Under the pieces are notes generated by a model, which had not been told where the DNA came from, did not search any database, and saw only the letters and a program-made list of their open reading frames with translations. The position numbers were made by a program, and so were the translations under genes. From Micromonospora polyrhachis (GTDB lineage Bacteria > Actinomycetota > Actinomycetes > Mycobacteriales > Micromonosporaceae), in assembly GCF_014203835.1 (NCBI RefSeq), contig NZ_JACHJW010000001.1, positions 930,001 to 994,000 on the forward strand: a DNA stretch of 64,000 bases, read 5' to 3'. Of this stretch, positions 51,001 to 59,776 are shown in pieces (the stretch's first letter is position 1; the number at the start of each line of letters is the position of its first letter).

Positions 51001-53619
51001 ATGAGCCCACACCGAATCCGCCGATCCCGCCTGGTGCTGCTCGCCACAGCGACCACTCTCGCGATGACCGGCACCAACACGCCGGCACACGCCGATCCCC
51101 CGCCACCCGATGCTCCGGAACAGATCGACAACGGCGACTTCAACGTCGGTGTCCCACCCTGGTTCTCCTACGGCACCGGTCCGCTCGGCGTCGTCGACGG
51201 CCGGGGCTGCGCCACCGTCCCCGGCGGACTGGGCAACCTGTGGGACGCCGGCATCGGACAGGGTGCCGTCCCGCTGGTCGCCGGTTCGGCGTACACGCTG
51301 TCGTTCGCGGTCTCCGCCAACCCCGGCAACTCCGCCCTGCGGGCGGTACTCCAACTCGGCACCGCGCCGTACACCGCCTACACCTCCGTCGACGCGACCG
51401 CCAGCGACGGTGCCATCCGGGTCGAGCACACCTTCACCGCCCCGACCGACGACCCCACCGCCCAACTGATCTTCCAAGTCGGTGGCAGCCCGGTGGAACA
51501 GACCCTCTGCCTGGACGACGTCTCGCTGCGTGGCGGGACCGAAGAACCGCCGTACGTGCCGGACACCGGTCCCCGGGTCCGGGTCAACCAGGTCGGCTAC
51601 CTGCCCAACGGGCCGAAGAACGCCACCGTCGTCACCAGCGCCACCGACCCGCTGCCCTGGCAGCTACGGTCGGCTGGCGGTGCCGTGGTGGCCAGCGGTC
51701 AGGCCACTGCGCGCGGCGTGGACCCGGCCTCCGGGCAGAACGTGCAGAGCATCGACTTCTCCGCCCACCACACCGCCGGCACCGGCTACACCCTGGTCGC
51801 CGACGGCGAGACCAGTCACCCGTTCGACATCTCCGGCGACCTCTACACCCGGCTGCGTTCCGACGCGCTCCAGTTCTTCTACGTCCAGCGCAGCGGCATC
51901 GCCATCGACGGTGACCTGGTCGGCACCGAGTACGCCCGACCCGCCGGGCACCTCGGAGTCACCCCGAACCAGGGCGACACGGATGTGCCCTGCCAGGCCG
52001 GGGTCTGCGACTACCGGCTGGACGTACGCGGCGGCTGGTACGACGCCGGCGACCACGGCAAGTACGTCGTGAACGGCGGAATCGCCACCTACCAGCTGCT
52101 CAGCACCTTCGAGCGGACGAAGACGGCGGCCAGCGCGGGCGGCGGCGCAGCGCTCGGGGACCGCACCCTGCGGGTGCCCGAGCGGGGCAACGGCATACCG
52201 GACATCCTCGACGAGGCGCGCTGGGAGCTGGAGTTCCTGATCCGGATGCAGGTCCCGGCCGGCAAGCCACTCGCCGGGATGGCCCACCACAAGATCCACG
52301 ACCGGAACTGGACCGGGCTACCGCTGGCCCCCGAGGACGACCCACAACCCCGGGAACTGCACCCGCCGTCCACCGCCGCCACCCTCAACCTGGCCGCCAC
52401 CACGGCCCAGTGCGCCCGCCTGTACGCCCGGTACGACGCCGCCTTCGCGACGCGCTGCGGCACCGTGGCGCGGACGGCGTACGCGGCAGCCAAGGCGAAC
52501 CCGGCGATCCACGCCAGCCCCACCGACGCCACCGGCGGCGGGGCGTACGACGACACCGACGTCACCGACGAGTTCTACTGGGCCGCCGCCGAGCTGTACC
52601 TGACCACCGGGGAGCAGGCGTACCTGGCCGACCTGACCGCCTCGCCGCACCACACCGGTGACGTGTTCGCGTCACGCGGTTTCGGCTGGCAGAGCGTGGC
52701 CGCACTGGGCCGGCTGGACCTGGCCACCGTGCCGAGTGGACTACCGACCGCCGAGCGCACCCGCATCCGTGCCTCGGTGACCACCGCCGCCGACCGTTAC
52801 CTCGCGGAGCTGCGCCGACAGGCGTACGGGCTGCCGATGCCCGGCGATCCAGACAGCTACTTCTGGGGCGGCAACAGCAACGTCGTCAACAACGCCATCG
52901 TGCTCGCCACCGCCTACGACCTGACCGGGCAGGCGGGCTACCGGGACGGCGCGGTGCAGGCGATGGACTACCTCTTCGGTCGCAACGCGCTCAACATGTC
53001 GTACGTGACCGGCTGGGGCGAGCAGGCCGCCCGCAACCAGCACAGCCGGATCTTCGGCAACCAACTCGACCCGTCGTCGCCGAACCCGCCCGCCGGATCG
53101 CTGGCCGGCGGCCCCAACACCGCACTCCAGGACCCGTTCGCCAGTCAACTCCTGGCCGGCTGTGCGCCGATGTTCTGCTACGTGGACGACATCAACTCGT
53201 ACTCGACGAACGAGGTGGCGATCAACTGGAACTCGGCGCTGGCCTGGATCGCCTCGTTCCTCGCCGATCAGGGCGACGGCACGGCCCCGCCACCGGCCAC
53301 CTGCCGGGTGGACTACGTCAACTACGGCACCTGGGCCGGCGGCGGCGGATTCACCGCGCAGGTCACCATCCGTAACACCGGCGCGCGCACGGTCCAGGGC
53401 TGGACAGCCAGCTTCGCCTTCGTCGGCGACCAGAAGGTACACGAGGCGTGGTTGGCGAAGGTGACCCAGGCCGGTGCCACCGTGACGGCCCGCAACGAGT
53501 CGTACAACGCCCGGATCGAGCCCGGCCAGACGGTGACCTTCGGCTTCAACGCCACCACCGCCGGCGGGGCCAATCCGCCCCCCGGCCTCTTCACCGTCAA
53601 CGGGGCGGCCTGCTCCTGA
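51001..53619 (+). CDS. Secreted GH9 cellulase with CBM4/9 and CBM2 modules
   Basis: An 872-residue secreted enzyme. The signal peptide spans residues 1 to about 31 ([18 protein letters not shown]...AHA). A CBM4/9-type module is at about 38-178, an Ig-like CelD_N domain at about 186-275 ([19 protein letters not shown]), the GH9 catalytic domain at about 285-765 and a C-terminal CBM2 at about 775-872 ([20 protein letters not shown]). GH9 catalytic residues are in [15 protein letters not shown] (Asp pair) and [14 protein letters not shown] (acid Glu). It endo-cleaves cellulose or mixed glucans outside the cell. A CebR operator precedes it. The stop is 2 bp from that of the convergent gene. Confidence 0.95.
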   Translation: MSPHRIRRSRLVLLATATTLAMTGTNTPAHADPPPPDAPEQIDNGDFNVGVPPWFSYGTGPLGVVDGRGCATVPGGLGNLWDAGIGQGAVPLVAGSAYTLSFAVSANPGNSALRAVLQLGTAPYTAYTSVDATASDGAIRVEHTFTAPTDDPTAQLIFQVGGSPVEQTLCLDDVSLRGGTEEPPYVPDTGPRVRVNQVGYLPNGPKNATVVTSATDPLPWQLRSAGGAVVASGQATARGVDPASGQNVQSIDFSAHHTAGTGYTLVADGETSHPFDISGDLYTRLRSDALQFFYVQRSGIAIDGDLVGTEYARPAGHLGVTPNQGDTDVPCQAGVCDYRLDVRGGWYDAGDHGKYVVNGGIATYQLLSTFERTKTAASAGGGAALGDRTLRVPERGNGIPDILDEARWELEFLIRMQVPAGKPLAGMAHHKIHDRNWTGLPLAPEDDPQPRELHPPSTAATLNLAATTAQCARLYARYDAAFATRCGTVARTAYAAAKANPAIHASPTDATGGGAYDDTDVTDEFYWAAAELYLTTGEQAYLADLTASPHHTGDVFASRGFGWQSVAALGRLDLATVPSGLPTAERTRIRASVTTAADRYLAELRRQAYGLPMPGDPDSYFWGGNSNVVNNAIVLATAYDLTGQAGYRDGAVQAMDYLFGRNALNMSYVTGWGEQAARNQHSRIFGNQLDPSSPNPPAGSLAGGPNTALQDPFASQLLAGCAPMFCYVDDINSYSTNEVAINWNSALAWIASFLADQGDGTAPPPATCRVDYVNYGTWAGGGGFTAQVTIRNTGARTVQGWTASFAFVGDQKVHEAWLAKVTQAGATVTARNESYNARIEPGQTVTFGFNATTAGGANPPPGLFTVNGAACS

Positions 53620-53621
53620 GG

Positions 53622-55883
53622 TCACCGGGGGCGTCCACCCCGGCGTGGATGCCCCCCGCCAGCCGTCGGAAACTCGGCGGCACTGGCCGGCGGCACGGGG
53701 ACACAGCCACGGCCGCAACCAGCCTCGTCGGCACCGAGTGAACGCCCGCATCGGCCACAGCCCGGACATACGAAGATCCGCCGATCGATCGGCAGCCAGC
53801 AGGGAACGCTGAGCATGTCGTTGCCGTGTGAAAGGTCAAGCGCGTCACCGTCCCCGCCGACCGCCTGCGTCGAGCCGTACCACAGCACCGGGTAGCGGCC
53901 GTGGCAGGCACCGCACGCGTTGACCCCCCACTCGGTGCTGCATCCAGCGCAGACGGCATGGAAGGTGTCACCCGCCCATGCCTCGAACTGACGGCCGTCA
54001 GCGACGACACCACAGGTGGGACAGGTGGCGAGCCACCCGAGCGCGGCACGGGCCGCCTCCAACGCGCTTCCGGTGTCCGCTCCCACCGCACTCCGGTTGT
54101 CCCGGTAGTCCCTCGTGTTGGTCCACTGGGCCAGGGCGGCCCGCACGCTGTCGAACTCGGCCGGGCGGGGCGGCCGGACCGCGACGAGTCCGCCGGTCGT
54201 CCGGCGTAGCCAGGCGGGTGCCATGTCCAGTGCCGCGGCCAGGCCAGCGGGGGCCGGAACGACCGGCGGGTAGGCCAGCAGCCGAGGTACGTCCATGGTC
54301 CACCGCAGGGCGCGGGCGACCCGTTCCAACGAGTCGGACTCCAACGGACTCACCGGCACGCAGAGTGGACCGTCGGGGGCAGGCGGACTCGCCCCCGACG
54401 CGCCCGGGGCCGCCGCCGGGACGGCCCGCTGGAAGCCTGCCCAGAACGCCCGAAGCCGGGTCTCCACCGGCAGTGCCGCCCGTTCCTCCGCCGTACCGGG
54501 ATACAGCACCACGGTCGGCGGGTCGGTCGGTACGAGGTCGTCGAGCAGGTCGGTGACCGGGGCTCCGGGGCCGGTGATGGTGTGCGGCAGGGCCACGAAC
54601 CGGACGAGGGGACGGCCCCGCTCCCCCAGCACTAGTACGCCGTCGGCACCCCAGTCCAGTTCGTACGTCGCACCGTCCCGGTGCAGGGGGGTGGGCGGAC
54701 CCGAGCGGGCCGGACTCGATGCCGCCCCCACACTTATCCTCAGGTATTCACAGGCACGCAGCACGAGCAGTACGCAGTACCGCTCGAATGCGACGGCGAA
54801 ACGCTGGTGGCGGGACCGGTCCATGGTGCGGGCACGCACCTCCTCCGTCCAGGCCGTCCACAGTCTTCCCACCCGCCGGTACCGGTCGTCATTGGTCATC
54901 AGGTTGGTGCGGCGCAACGTGACCGGCAGGTGGGCGTTGCGGTTCACCCCCCGCACCAGCCGGGATCCGCGCAGCGCGTCGACCTGCCCCCGCCAGCCGC
55001 GCAGCACCTCCGCGAACGCTCCGGCCTCCGCGACCACCCGTTCGGCGTCGGCGGCCATCTCCTCCAGCAGCAACGCGAACCGGTGTGCGTTGCGCCAGGA
55101 GGGCCGCTCCACCTGACGGTGCTCGACCAGCCGCTCCACCAGCCGTACGATGTCCTCCACCTCGCGGATCCGCAGCCTGAGATACCTGGCCAGCTCTTCG
55201 ACGAGCCGCCCGGCGAGCCGGTTCTCGTACAGGTCGAGGTCGTCGTCGAAGCGCAGCGCCAGAATGTGCGACGGGCGCACCCCACGCACCGTCCGGACCT
55301 GCCAGTACTGGCTGTGTCGGGACAGGTGCGCGGCGGCGCTGGGGGCGATACGGCGGGCCTGGTCGACCCGGGCGACCTCCTGTACCACCCGGAGCCGGTC
55401 GACCGGCCGGCGGCCGACCGCGACCAGCGCGCCGACACCGGCATGGATCTCCTGGTCGAGCCGGGTGGGAGTCAACCGCTGGCGCGGCTCCGCGATCAGC
55501 GGGGACTGCTCTGCCCACTCCCTGGCACCGCTGTCGCCGGCAACCGGGGTCGCCAGGCGTGCGGAGATGGACAGAACGGTATCCACCACCACCGGATCGG
55601 GCAGACCGTCAGCCCACAACTGTCCGCCGACAGTCGCGGGCGACGACCCGGGCACCGCCGACGCCGTACCTACGGCGGTGGTCCGGGCGGGGCTGACCAG
55701 CTCCAGCGACCAGCGTTCGCCAGTGACCGGCACGAGGTAGTCGCCGGCTCCGACCGGGAGTCCGTCCAGCGTCGTCCCGGGTGGCGCGCTCCACAACAGG
55801 TACCGGCCCGCGATCGCGCGACCGTTGGGAAGTGCGGACAGCAGTTGCCCGGTGAGCCGGTCGGCCCACTCGACCCCGCCCAC
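53622..55883 (-). CDS. DUF2357/McrC-like partner protein with C-terminal zinc-cysteine region
   Basis: A 753-residue protein starting at GTG directly after the McrB-like gene's stop. The middle (about 180-400) is helical and Arg-rich (HSQYWQVRTVRGVRPSHILA, then HQRFAVAFERYCVLLVLRAC), resembling the DUF2357 region that accompanies McrB-type ATPases. A possible degraded PD-(D/E)xK core (YELDWGADGVLVLGERGRPL) lacks the ExK pair I would expect. The last 130 residues have many Cys pairs (CPTCG, CAGC, CGAC, CPGCGRCG), probably zinc ribbons. It is probably the effector partner of the ATPase. The identity is inferred mainly from context. Confidence 0.65.
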   Translation of the reverse strand: MGGVEWADRLTGQLLSALPNGRAIAGRYLLWSAPPGTTLDGLPVGAGDYLVPVTGERWSLELVSPARTTAVGTASAVPGSSPATVGGQLWADGLPDPVVVDTVLSISARLATPVAGDSGAREWAEQSPLIAEPRQRLTPTRLDQEIHAGVGALVAVGRRPVDRLRVVQEVARVDQARRIAPSAAAHLSRHSQYWQVRTVRGVRPSHILALRFDDDLDLYENRLAGRLVEELARYLRLRIREVEDIVRLVERLVEHRQVERPSWRNAHRFALLLEEMAADAERVVAEAGAFAEVLRGWRGQVDALRGSRLVRGVNRNAHLPVTLRRTNLMTNDDRYRRVGRLWTAWTEEVRARTMDRSRHQRFAVAFERYCVLLVLRACEYLRISVGAASSPARSGPPTPLHRDGATYELDWGADGVLVLGERGRPLVRFVALPHTITGPGAPVTDLLDDLVPTDPPTVVLYPGTAEERAALPVETRLRAFWAGFQRAVPAAAPGASGASPPAPDGPLCVPVSPLESDSLERVARALRWTMDVPRLLAYPPVVPAPAGLAAALDMAPAWLRRTTGGLVAVRPPRPAEFDSVRAALAQWTNTRDYRDNRSAVGADTGSALEAARAALGWLATCPTCGVVADGRQFEAWAGDTFHAVCAGCSTEWGVNACGACHGRYPVLWYGSTQAVGGDGDALDLSHGNDMLSVPCWLPIDRRIFVCPGCGRCGRSLGADEAGCGRGCVPVPPASAAEFPTAGGGHPRRGGRPR

Positions 55884-58283
55884 CTAACCACGGCTCCGGC
55901 GGCGGATCGCCCGGTCCAACACCGCCACGGTCTGGACCGGCTCCCCGTCCAGTCCCTGACCTTTCCAACTGGTGGCGACCTCGTCGCGTACCCGGCCAAG
56001 CGCCTCGCCAGTGATTTCGTAGTGGTGCTCGATCTTGTGGATGACCTTGGTGGCGAGCAACCCGTCGGCCGCTTCGCCGACGGTGCCGCCGGCAGCACAG
56101 ACCACCGGCACGTACGCGTCGATCTGCCGCTTCAGCCGGGATCCCCAGCCGAGTTGACACTCCTCGGCGAGCAGTTCCTTGAGATCACCCTCGATGAACC
56201 GCCACACCCGGCCCGCCTCGCCACGCAACGACCGTCGGGCTGCGGTGAACGCCTTCTGCAGCCCGACGAGGGTGACGACTGGCTGGCTCCGCAGTGCCGG
56301 TTCGTCGATCCGAGGACGCTGGGTCGGCAGCTCCAGCACGAACGCCCGGTCGTAGGTCTTGTCGGCGAACCGGACGGTGGTCTCGTCGTTGTTGGCGGTA
56401 CCGATGAACCAGACGTTCTCCGGCAGGGCGATGCGCCACTCCCCGTCCGGCTCGTCGGTCAGCAGCCGCGCCGGTGGTCGGCCGGTGCCGCTGGGCAGGA
56501 GGTCGAACGCCGCGCCACGTGGGTTCTCCAACTTCGACAGCGCGTCGGCGAAGTACTGCTCGGGGTGCGACAGGTTCATCTCGTCGAGCACGATGAAGTA
56601 CGGGACCTCGGCATAGTACGGGCACTGCGCCTCGTACAACGCCTTCAGAAAGGCCGACTCGTGGAACCGCCGCTCGAAGGTGTTGTAGTGCCCGAGCAGG
56701 TCCTGTCGGTCCCGCCAGCCTGCCTGGACCTCGACCACGCGGTGACCAGCCCCGATCGCCCGGGCGAAGGCCCGGGGCAGGCTGGTCTTGCCGATCCCAC
56801 TGAGTCCTTCGAGCAGGTGCAGCCGGCTCATCGCCAACCCGCCGAGGAACGATCGGACGTCCCGCTCCGAGTAGGCCAACCGGTCCTTCGGGTCCTGGTG
56901 CCACATCGCCCGGCGTACCTCGTCAGCCAGGACGGCCAGGTCCGGATCGGGTACCTCCGTCAGGTCACGCGGGGTGCCCACCCGCTGGTCGCGGTCCATC
57001 TCGTCGCAGCCCCGGAACGCGGTCTCCCGCTCGGCCTGCTTACTCAACAAGTCGTACCGCTGATGAAGTTCGTCGATGGTGGCCCGATATCCGTTGACCA
57101 CCCCCTGGTACGCCAACTGGGTGTCCCGCAACAGTCTGATCTCGTCGACCGCGACCCGCGACGACTGCACCTCGTTGAGCAACCGTTGCTGCTCCAGCCG
57201 CAGCTCGGCCACCCGCTGCGCGCAGCGGCGATGTTCCTCGGCGGTACGACGCAGGTAGGCGACGTCCTCCTCGTCGGGTCGCCGGGCCAGCTCGTCGCGC
57301 AGCCGCTGGTTGGTGCTCTCCAGGTCCTGCACCCGCTGGGCGTGCGCCTCCGGGCTGTGTTGGCCCAACAGGTCCAAGTCACGCCGCTGCTGTTGGACCA
57401 GCCCACGTTGGTGGTCGAGTTCCGCCACGGCGGCGGCCAGCCGCTCGTCGCTGGTCCGCAACCGGAACTCCAGTTCCTTGATCCGACGGGCCGTCCTGGC
57501 GTCCGCGGCCAGCCGGGCGGCCTCGATCCGTTCCTCCAGCTCACTGTGCAGAAGGTCGACCGAACGGCGATCGGCACGTAACAACGCCCACTGCTGCTCC
57601 AACTCGGAACTCTCGGCCTCGACCCGCTTGCGCCGATCGGCCAGTTCCTGTTCGACCGCCACCCGATCGGCCGCCAGCACCTCCCGGTGCCGGCGGCGCT
57701 CGGCCCCCTGACGGTCGCGGTGCTCCCGCTCCTCGCTCTCCAACCGGGCCGTCAGCTCGGCCAGCTCGGCGTCCAGTCTGCGCCGTGCCTGTGCGCCGTA
57801 CTCGCGGAACCCCGCCTCGGCGTCCAGCTCACGGGCGCGGATCGCCAGCTCGCGATCGCCGAGCGCCTGCTCCCGCTCGGTCAGGACAGTCCACCGCTGC
57901 CGCAGCTCGGCCGCCTCCTCGGCCAGGGTGGTCCGGGTCCGTTCCGCGTCGGCGAACCGGTCGTCTGCGGCCTTGGCCCGCGCCTCGGCGGCGCGCGCCG
58001 CCCGGTCGTACAGTTCCTGTGCCCGGCGGGCCTCGACGAGCGCCGCCGCGAGCCGGCCCACGTCCACCTCGGCGACGTCCAGCGGGGTGCCGGCGTCATC
58101 CGGCCGCTCACCGGTCGGGTCCAGTTCCTCGGCGGCTGCGGCGGTCCCGGCCACCGCAGCCAGTTCCGAAGCCTGCGACAGCAGCCGGTCGGGTTGGGCA
58201 TCGGTCCGGGGCGCGGCGCTCGTCGCCGGACGGCCGGCGGTGGGCTTGCGGGGAGTGTTCCGGGACGACTTGCGTTTCGACAT
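55884..58283 (-). CDS. McrB-type AAA+ ATPase with long N-terminal coiled coil
   Basis: A 799-residue protein starting at ATG 58283, overlapping the previous stop (TGATG). Residues about 75-430 are an almost unbroken charged coiled coil rich in Glu, Arg, Ala and Leu. Residues about 455-700 form an McrB-type AAA+ domain: Walker A GLSGIGKTS (Lys499), Walker B YFIVLDEMNLSHPEQYFADA and sensor FIGTANNDETT. EMNL with an acidic partner is the McrB hallmark. Coiled-coil McrB proteins define the CoCoNuT branch of McrBC-like systems, predicted to act on RNA. GTP versus ATP use cannot be told here. Confidence 0.85.
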   Translation of the reverse strand: MSKRKSSRNTPRKPTAGRPATSAAPRTDAQPDRLLSQASELAAVAGTAAAAEELDPTGERPDDAGTPLDVAEVDVGRLAAALVEARRAQELYDRAARAAEARAKAADDRFADAERTRTTLAEEAAELRQRWTVLTEREQALGDRELAIRARELDAEAGFREYGAQARRRLDAELAELTARLESEEREHRDRQGAERRRHREVLAADRVAVEQELADRRKRVEAESSELEQQWALLRADRRSVDLLHSELEERIEAARLAADARTARRIKELEFRLRTSDERLAAAVAELDHQRGLVQQQRRDLDLLGQHSPEAHAQRVQDLESTNQRLRDELARRPDEEDVAYLRRTAEEHRRCAQRVAELRLEQQRLLNEVQSSRVAVDEIRLLRDTQLAYQGVVNGYRATIDELHQRYDLLSKQAERETAFRGCDEMDRDQRVGTPRDLTEVPDPDLAVLADEVRRAMWHQDPKDRLAYSERDVRSFLGGLAMSRLHLLEGLSGIGKTSLPRAFARAIGAGHRVVEVQAGWRDRQDLLGHYNTFERRFHESAFLKALYEAQCPYYAEVPYFIVLDEMNLSHPEQYFADALSKLENPRGAAFDLLPSGTGRPPARLLTDEPDGEWRIALPENVWFIGTANNDETTVRFADKTYDRAFVLELPTQRPRIDEPALRSQPVVTLVGLQKAFTAARRSLRGEAGRVWRFIEGDLKELLAEECQLGWGSRLKRQIDAYVPVVCAAGGTVGEAADGLLATKVIHKIEHHYEITGEALGRVRDEVATSWKGQGLDGEPVQTVAVLDRAIRRRSRG

Positions 58284-59776
58284 CAGCCTGCGGTTTCCCT
58301 TGCTGGATCGGACACGGATCGGAGGTAGGCCCGGACCATCTCGTGGGCGAGGTCGCGGCTCCATTCGACCTCGTCGGCGCTCGGGTTCGAGATGGCGGCG
58401 TGGGAGCCGTCGTTGCGGAGATCCCCGAGTCGGTCCCAGTCGTCGGCGAAGCCCGGCCGTCGCGGGCCAAAACTGGTCAGCGGGTGGTCCACATCGATTC
58501 TGAGGACGCCCAGGACCGCGGCGGCCAGCAGGACGTTGCGGTTGACATGGTCGCCGGCGAAGGCCCTGCTGATCTGGTGCCACGGGAGGGCCCGGAGCCG
58601 GCCTGGCGACCCCAGGCTGAGGTCGTGACAGATGTCCACCACCACCTGCTGCCGCAGGGAGTTGTTGACGCCCAGTTCCGCCAGGACCGGGCCGGCCGGC
58701 TGGTACGTCGCCACCATGCGACGCAGGAGCAGCTCGATGGTGCGGGCAGCGTAGGTGACGGTGTGTTCGTTGGCCGCCCGGCCGTGTCCACCGCCACTGC
58801 GCAGGTACGCCGTCTCCACCGCCACCAGCAGTCCGCACAGTTCCGGATCGTCGGTGGCCCGCAGACCGAACTCCAGTTCGAGACGGGCCGCCACATCACG
58901 GCGGACGAGAAGATCCGACTGGTAGAGGTTCACCGCCCGCTTCTCGGCTGGGCCTCCGGTCAGTTCCCCGAGCACCTGTCTGATCCCATCGTCGTGGTCG
59001 ACTCGGGCGAGCACGAAGCCTCGCAGCATCGGACTCGGCCGGCCGGCGAACGGGTCGCGGGCCTGCCAGGTCTCCTCCTCACCGTGGCTGCCGACGTACA
59101 GGCAGGTCGAGAGCCACACCAGGGTCGGTTCGGCGTCAACTATCGACACTCGCCGGATCGCCCTCGGTGGTCGCCCACCGCCGGCTCGGCGCGGCTTGCG
59201 GCGTCGTACCGCCTCCAGGATCGCCAGCGCATCCGGTGGTTGCGGCACCGGCCGCGCCGGCAGCGCGACAGCGGTCAACCGGCGGGGCGGGCCCGGACGC
59301 CCCTTACTACCACTGTGTAGGAACGGCCCTCCCTGGTCCCAGGCGACGTCCGCATACCGTGGGTTGACTTCCGCCCCCGGCCAGAGCGTCTGGGTGAAGA
59401 CGTCCTGGAAGACGTACGCGACCTGGGTGTCCTGCGGATCCACCTCGCCGGTGACGAGGGCCTCCTGCCCTGCCGTGGTAGGCCGGCGGATGCCGTCCAG
59501 GTAGTCGAAGCGGGTCAGCTCGCCCACCACGACGTCCACCAGGGCCGGGTGCAGGCGCAACGCGGCGGCGATCCGGTCGCTCTGCCGCACCCCGATCTGG
59601 CACAGCTGTAGCACCGCGTGCTGGAACAGGTTCAGTTCCTCCTGCTCGACGACGGGCGCACAGACCCGGTACTGCCAGGCCGGCCAGACGATCCACCGGT
59701 GCGGCGTGTCCGGCACGCTGCGCACCATGTCGACCATCGGCAGGTCAGACCGGAAGGTGACGACCGAACTGCCCAT
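58283..59776 (-). CDS. Unassigned protein with C-terminal HEPN-type RNxxxH motif
   Basis: A 497-residue protein. ATG 59776 is preferred (GGGAG about 9 nt upstream); it overlaps the helicase stop by 32 bp. The N-terminal 120 residues look like a winged-helix domain (HAVLQLCQIGVRQSDRIAAA, then FDYLDGIRRPTTAGQEALV). The C-terminal helical region has RLGDLRNDGSHAAIS, in which Arg454 to His459 form RNxxxH, the catalytic signature of HEPN ribonucleases, preceded by a long helix. Whether the motif is active is not known. Its place in a coupled operon of helicase and McrB-like ATPase supports an RNA-cleaving or RNA-sensing role. Confidence 0.7.
   Translation of the reverse strand: MGSSVVTFRSDLPMVDMVRSVPDTPHRWIVWPAWQYRVCAPVVEQEELNLFQHAVLQLCQIGVRQSDRIAAALRLHPALVDVVVGELTRFDYLDGIRRPTTAGQEALVTGEVDPQDTQVAYVFQDVFTQTLWPGAEVNPRYADVAWDQGGPFLHSGSKGRPGPPRRLTAVALPARPVPQPPDALAILEAVRRRKPRRAGGGRPPRAIRRVSIVDAEPTLVWLSTCLYVGSHGEEETWQARDPFAGRPSPMLRGFVLARVDHDDGIRQVLGELTGGPAEKRAVNLYQSDLLVRRDVAARLELEFGLRATDDPELCGLLVAVETAYLRSGGGHGRAANEHTVTYAARTIELLLRRMVATYQPAGPVLAELGVNNSLRQQVVVDICHDLSLGSPGRLRALPWHQISRAFAGDHVNRNVLLAAAVLGVLRIDVDHPLTSFGPRRPGFADDWDRLGDLRNDGSHAAISNPSADEVEWSRDLAHEMVRAYLRSVSDPARETAG

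Noticed and set aside
54681-57581. 966-codon plus-strand open frame
   Set aside because: It lies antisense to the McrC-like and McrB-like genes, which have real motifs and coupling. The plus frame is Arg/Pro/Gln-rich, a typical high-GC shadow.
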